In this document: piece after piece, positions 53,588 to 56,900 of the stretch
Position numbering within the stretch: position 1 is the first letter of the stretch
Layout: every line of letters begins with the position of its first letter
From: Pseudomonadota bacterium
GTDB taxonomy: Bacteria; Pseudomonadota; Gammaproteobacteria; Xanthomonadales; Xanthomonadaceae
DNA: 56,900 nt
NCBI GenBank assembly: GCA_963205495.1
Contig: CAUJIN010000044.1
Span: 1 to 56,900, forward strand
Reading direction: 5' to 3'
Translations under genes and position numbers: made by a program
Notes under the pieces: generated by a model
Told to the model about the DNA's origin: nothing
What the model saw: only the letters and a program-made list of their open reading frames with translations
The model's database searches: none

Positions 53588-55324
53588 TCATCCCGCAGCG
53601 GGATCGCGTTCGCCCGGGTTCAGCCGCACCGCATCCGGATACGGCATCACCTCGTAGGTGTCGCCGCGTCGCAGCGATTCCTGCAGGGCGTGCCACCAGG
53701 CCACGTCGAAGATATCCCCGTGCACGCGCACCAGCGTTTCGTGCTGCTCGGGGGAAAGCCCGAGGAAGCGCGGGAACTCCTCGGGAAACACGTCGGCCGG
53801 GTCGACGTAGTACCAGGCGCCGTGACGCATCTCGTCCTCGTCGTTGCGCGCCTGCGGCAGGCGCTTGAAGCAGCAGTCGCGCACCAGCGCCAGTTCGTCG
53901 TAGTCGTAGAAGATGGCGCGGTGGTTGCGGGTGACGCCGAAGTTCTTGAGCAGGAGGTCGCCGGGAAAGATGTCCGAGCGCGCCAGGTCGCGGATCGCCT
54001 GGCCGTAGTCGATCACCGCGCGCAGCGCGTCCTCGCGGGAGACTTCCTTGAGGTAGAGATTGAGCGGGCGCAGGCGGCGCTCCAGATAGCAGTGCGCGAT
54101 CACCAGGTCCTCGCCCTCGACGCGCACGCTGCCGGCGCAGCTCGACAGCAGCTCTTCCAGCAGCTCGGGGGCGAACTGGCGGCGCGCAAAGCGCAGGAAG
54201 CGGAACTCCTGCGCGTCCACCAGGCGGCCGGCGCGGTCGTGGTGCGAAACGATGCGGTATTTGGCCATCACCTCCTCGCGCGCGGTTTCCTTGGGATAGG
54301 CGAAGCGGTCGCGGATCAGCTTGAAGACCAGCGGCCAGGACGGCAGGGTGAATACCAGCATCACCATGCCGCGCTCGCCGTCGGCGTGCACGAACTGCTC
54401 GTCGGGATGCTGGGTGAGGTGGCGGAAGAAAGCGCGGTAGCGTTCGGTCTTGCCCTGCTTGGCGCGGCCCAGCACGGTGTAGAGCTCGTCCACCGGCTTG
54501 TGCGGCAGGAGCGAGCGCAGGAATACCACCGCATCGCCCACCGTGGGCAGGTCGGCGAAGAAGTGGCTGCGGGTATAGCCGAACAGCTGGGCGATGTGGT
54601 CGCGGTCGGTGAGCAGGGCGTCCACCACGATGCCCTCGGGGCCGTTCTCCAGCGCCAGCGCCAGCGGGGTGTGGCGGTACTCGCCGAAGGCGCGCCCCAC
54701 CAGATAGGCGCGCTGCTCGCGGTAGAACACCGTTTCCAGCAGCTCGATCTGCACGAACTGGGTGGCGCTCCAGTGGGTGAATCGCTCGCGCACGGCGCGC
54801 GCCATCGCTTCGGCGCAGCGTTCCGGATGCGCCCACGGAACCGCGAATCGGTAGCCTTGCAGCACGCGCTCGAACACCGCGGCGAGGTCGCCCTGCACGG
54901 CGTAGCTGTGGCGCGCCACCGGATGGGTGATGTGGTCGGTCGGCTCGATGTCGAGCGCGACGAACTCGATCGCCGGATCCACGCCCTGGGTGCGGAAGAA
55001 GCGCCGCGTCAGGGTGTTGTAGAAGGTCTTGTAGAGCTCCTGGTCGAGCAGGTCGGCCACGGCCTGCGCATAGGCATCGCGGATGCTCGACCACAGCAAG
55101 CCATCCTGTGAATGCTCGCCCAGTACATGTTCGAGCCAGCGCTGCATCTGCCCCACGCAAACGTCGTACAGCTCGATGCGTTCGATCAGGTCGGCGCGCA
55201 TCCCGGCGGCGTCGCGGGTTTCGAAGCGTCGCTTCGCGCGCCGCGTGATCGCGGCAAAGCGCGCGTGGTAGTCGGCAAAACCGTCGCGTATCTTCGCGGC
55301 TACGCCTTGCGAAAGCACCTGCAT
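53588..55324 (-). CDS. aceK: Isocitrate dehydrogenase kinase/phosphatase
   Basis: 578 residues, the usual AceK length, starting at ATG 55324 after AGGAGGAATCC. Typical segments are YDVCVGQMQRWLEHVLGEH, TRRFFRTQGVDPAIEFVAL, the nucleotide-binding GERGMVMLVFTLPSWPLVFK, DIFPGDLLLKNFGVTRNHR and FYDYDELALV. One active site both phosphorylates and dephosphorylates isocitrate dehydrogenase, steering carbon into the glyoxylate bypass on acetate or fatty acids. The usual neighbours aceA and aceB are not in the window. Confidence 0.97.
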   Translation of the reverse strand: MQVLSQGVAAKIRDGFADYHARFAAITRRAKRRFETRDAAGMRADLIERIELYDVCVGQMQRWLEHVLGEHSQDGLLWSSIRDAYAQAVADLLDQELYKTFYNTLTRRFFRTQGVDPAIEFVALDIEPTDHITHPVARHSYAVQGDLAAVFERVLQGYRFAVPWAHPERCAEAMARAVRERFTHWSATQFVQIELLETVFYREQRAYLVGRAFGEYRHTPLALALENGPEGIVVDALLTDRDHIAQLFGYTRSHFFADLPTVGDAVVFLRSLLPHKPVDELYTVLGRAKQGKTERYRAFFRHLTQHPDEQFVHADGERGMVMLVFTLPSWPLVFKLIRDRFAYPKETAREEVMAKYRIVSHHDRAGRLVDAQEFRFLRFARRQFAPELLEELLSSCAGSVRVEGEDLVIAHCYLERRLRPLNLYLKEVSREDALRAVIDYGQAIRDLARSDIFPGDLLLKNFGVTRNHRAIFYDYDELALVRDCCFKRLPQARNDEDEMRHGAWYYVDPADVFPEEFPRFLGLSPEQHETLVRVHGDIFDVAWWHALQESLRRGDTYEVMPYPDAVRLNPGERDPAAG

Positions 55325-55380
55325 GGATTCCTCCCCCCGTCTGCGCGCCGGATGGGCGCCGGAGAAGGATATTGGCTGCT

Positions 55381-55405
55381 GTCGCGGCTGTCGCTCCGCC
55401 GCGAC
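55381..55405. terminator. Hairpin after the secreted protease gene
   Basis: GTCGCGGC (55381-55388) and GCCGCGAC (55398-55405) form an 8-bp stem with a 9-nt loop, 15 bp beyond the protease stop on the minus strand. No T-run is present, so a terminator role is tentative. Confidence 0.4.
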
Positions 55406-55419
55406 CGCAGGGATGCGGG

Positions 55420-56900
55420 CTATTCGAAGCCGTTCTTGAAGATCGCGCTGGAGACCACGGTGATCCGCTGGGCGTCCCATTCGCTGCCGGCGTTGTTTTC
55501 GGGGAAGGCGTCGGCGCCCGAATCCAGCAGCACACCCAGCCAGCGCGTCCCGACCGGGGTGCCGGCGGGAATGGTGGGCGCCGGGACGCTGAAGGTCCGA
55601 AGCTGCATCGGCGCGAAGTCCACGTTGTAGTCCCAGGTGGCCAGCAGGGTGTCGCCGGAGGAAATGATGCTGTTGCTGGAAAGGTAGACGTGTACCCGGA
55701 CGGTGCGCGTGGACGGATCGTTGTTGGTGGCATTGGCCACCAGCACCGTGAACGGTCCGTTGGCAGTGGAGCCGGCGGCCACCGTGGTCGAGCCCGTCGT
55801 GCGCAGTTGCAGCGGAGAAAAATCGACGGCGGTGCCGCGCGTGTCGTCGATGAAGGTCTGTCGATCGGTGACCCAAAGTTCCCAGAAGCGCGCGTAATTG
55901 GAGAACGTCGAGCGATCGCTGTTGGAGCAGACGGCATGCACGAAGCGCGAGCTGCCGTCGAGGTAGTACGCGCCCGACCCGGACATGCCGCCCCAACCGG
56001 CATTGAAGCAGCCGCCGGTCGTGTTGATCCGCAGCTGGTTGCCCGGACAGGAATCGAAGCTGCCGTCCCAGTAGTACATGGTGCGGCCGGTGTGCAGGCC
56101 GCCGCCGCAGCTTTCCGCCGGGTAGCTGAAGTTGTAATACGTCCGCCCCTGCTGGGTGGCGCAGTCGCCGCCCCAGGACCAGCCGAACCAGCTGGTCAGC
56201 AGCCCGATTCCCGGGCGGGAGCTGCGCTCGATGCGGATCGCGCCCACGTCCGCATCGAAATTGCCGTCGTTGACCCAGTTGGTTCCCGCCAGGAGCTGGG
56301 TGCCGCGCGCGCGGCCGAAGTGCTGGTAGACGTTCGAAGCATCGGGATCGACACCGTCCCAGGCAGGATAGACCCAGATGTAGTCGGCCCAGGCGAAGAT
56401 CTGGTTGCCGTTCGGGGCGCGGGCATAGACGCAGTGGCCGGCGGTCTGGACCACGCCAGCATCGGCCATGGAACCGCTGCACACATAGGTGTACTGCGCG
56501 CTGTTGATGCTGGAAGTGAAGTGCATGACGAGCTTCACGTTGGCGCTGCGCGGAAAGCCGGACAGGCCGCCTGCAACCGTCATGTTGCTGAATGCCTCCA
56601 GGCCCGGGGTCGGGGTGGCGGCGGCTTCGGAATCGTGGATGCCACGATAGGTGAAGGCTTCGGAGCGCGCGCCGGTCAGGCCCGAGGGCGGCCGGAGCGG
56701 AAGTTCGATGGTTTCGCCGGTTTCGGCATCGTGCAGCAGGCTCGTGTCGCTGGTGCGGCCTTGCCCTTTCGCATCGGACGCCTGCGGCATCGGCATCGGC
56801 GGGATTTCGGAGATCGGGGGATGTTCGAATCCGGACGAAGGCTCGGCGGCATGTTCCAGAAACACGGCCTGCGGATGGTTCTGGCCCGAGATCGGTGCGA
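55420..56900 (-). CDS. Secreted trypsin-like serine protease, 5' end outside window
   Basis: The frame is open to the right edge, so the start and signal peptide are missing (493 residues visible). The catalytic triad of a V8/trypsin-type protease is clear: His in QTAGHCVY, Asp in NFDADVGAIRIE and Ser in GGMSGSGAYYLDG. Several Cys pairs (YVCSGS/TAGHC, DCATQQ/ESCGGG) suggest disulfides. After the protease domain come beta-sandwich repeats resembling CARDB-like surface domains (VDFSPLQLRTTGSTTVAAG and VDFAPMQLRTFSVPAPTI). The last residues are IFKNGFE, a tail I recall from exported Xanthomonadales proteins and perhaps used for surface attachment. A pro-segment rich in Pro and Ser precedes the protease domain. 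Confidence 0.9.
   Translation of the reverse strand, partial: APISGQNHPQAVFLEHAAEPSSGFEHPPISEIPPMPMPQASDAKGQGRTSDTSLLHDAETGETIELPLRPPSGLTGARSEAFTYRGIHDSEAAATPTPGLEAFSNMTVAGGLSGFPRSANVKLVMHFTSSINSAQYTYVCSGSMADAGVVQTAGHCVYARAPNGNQIFAWADYIWVYPAWDGVDPDASNVYQHFGRARGTQLLAGTNWVNDGNFDADVGAIRIERSSRPGIGLLTSWFGWSWGGDCATQQGRTYYNFSYPAESCGGGLHTGRTMYYWDGSFDSCPGNQLRINTTGGCFNAGWGGMSGSGAYYLDGSSRFVHAVCSNSDRSTFSNYARFWELWVTDRQTFIDDTRGTAVDFSPLQLRTTGSTTVAAGSTANGPFTVLVANATNNDPSTRTVRVHVYLSSNSIISSGDTLLATWDYNVDFAPMQLRTFSVPAPTIPAGTPVGTRWLGVLLDSGADAFPENNAGSEWDAQRITVVSSAIFKNGFE

Overview
The window is very GC-rich chromosomal DNA with densely packed, mostly overlapping genes (ATGA junctions are common). It holds about 44 protein genes and no rRNA, tRNA or CRISPR array that I can see. 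The gene set (QueF long form, AceK, ThiF-like MoeB with rhodanese, TatD, LipB next to YbeD), the intergenic heptamer and hairpin repeats, and a tail ending in GFE on a secreted protease suggest a gammaproteobacterium of the Xanthomonadales/Lysobacterales. That placement is inference, since no marker RNA is present.

Layout. (1) 1-8000: a huge secreted SpvB/VCBS/YD-repeat protein gene on the minus strand, cut by an in-frame TGA and running off the left edge; a small XRE regulator diverges from it; then a TonB-dependent receptor gene with two in-frame stops. (2) 8144-13576: a molybdenum block on the minus strand, with a periplasmic molybdopterin-domain protein, a TehA/SLAC1 channel behind an FNR/ANR-like box, and an overlapping moeB-modA-modB-modC operon. 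(3) 13737-20793: mutarotase and YicC, then a five-gene MacB-type ABC export operon with three different adaptor genes. (4) 20821-31727: housekeeping genes (miaA, two membrane proteins, fbp, an isoaspartyl-dipeptidase-like gene, an acyltransferase, a thiolase, ybeD-lipB). (5) 31728-32640: an AT-richer island with a 15-bp tandem repeat, one small secreted Cys-containing protein and a strong hairpin terminator. (6) 32724-39745: a cyanophycin cluster on the minus strand (cyanophycinase, cyanophycin synthetase, a Mur-ligase-only paralogue, then a PLP decarboxylase). (7) 39866-56900: a histidine kinase, cdd, an exported peptidase with NatAB-like ABC genes, a lipoprotein, a ferredoxin-NADP reductase, a second ABC-2 exporter, tatD, queF, a NUDIX hydrolase, a lipoprotein methyltransferase-like protein, aceK and the 3' part of a secreted trypsin-like protease.

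How the genes work together. CphA would polymerise Asp and Arg, CphB would release beta-Asp-Arg dipeptides, and the IadA-like protein at 26195-27400 could split them, so a full storage cycle may be encoded here. ModABC would import molybdate, MoeB would serve molybdopterin synthesis, and the PF00174-type periplasmic protein could use the cofactor. The most unusual items are the three-adaptor export operon, the Mur-ligase-only CphA companion, the small AT-rich island, palindromic repeats that supply stop codons, and a GGGGAAT/GGGGATC repeat array abutting the tatD start codon.
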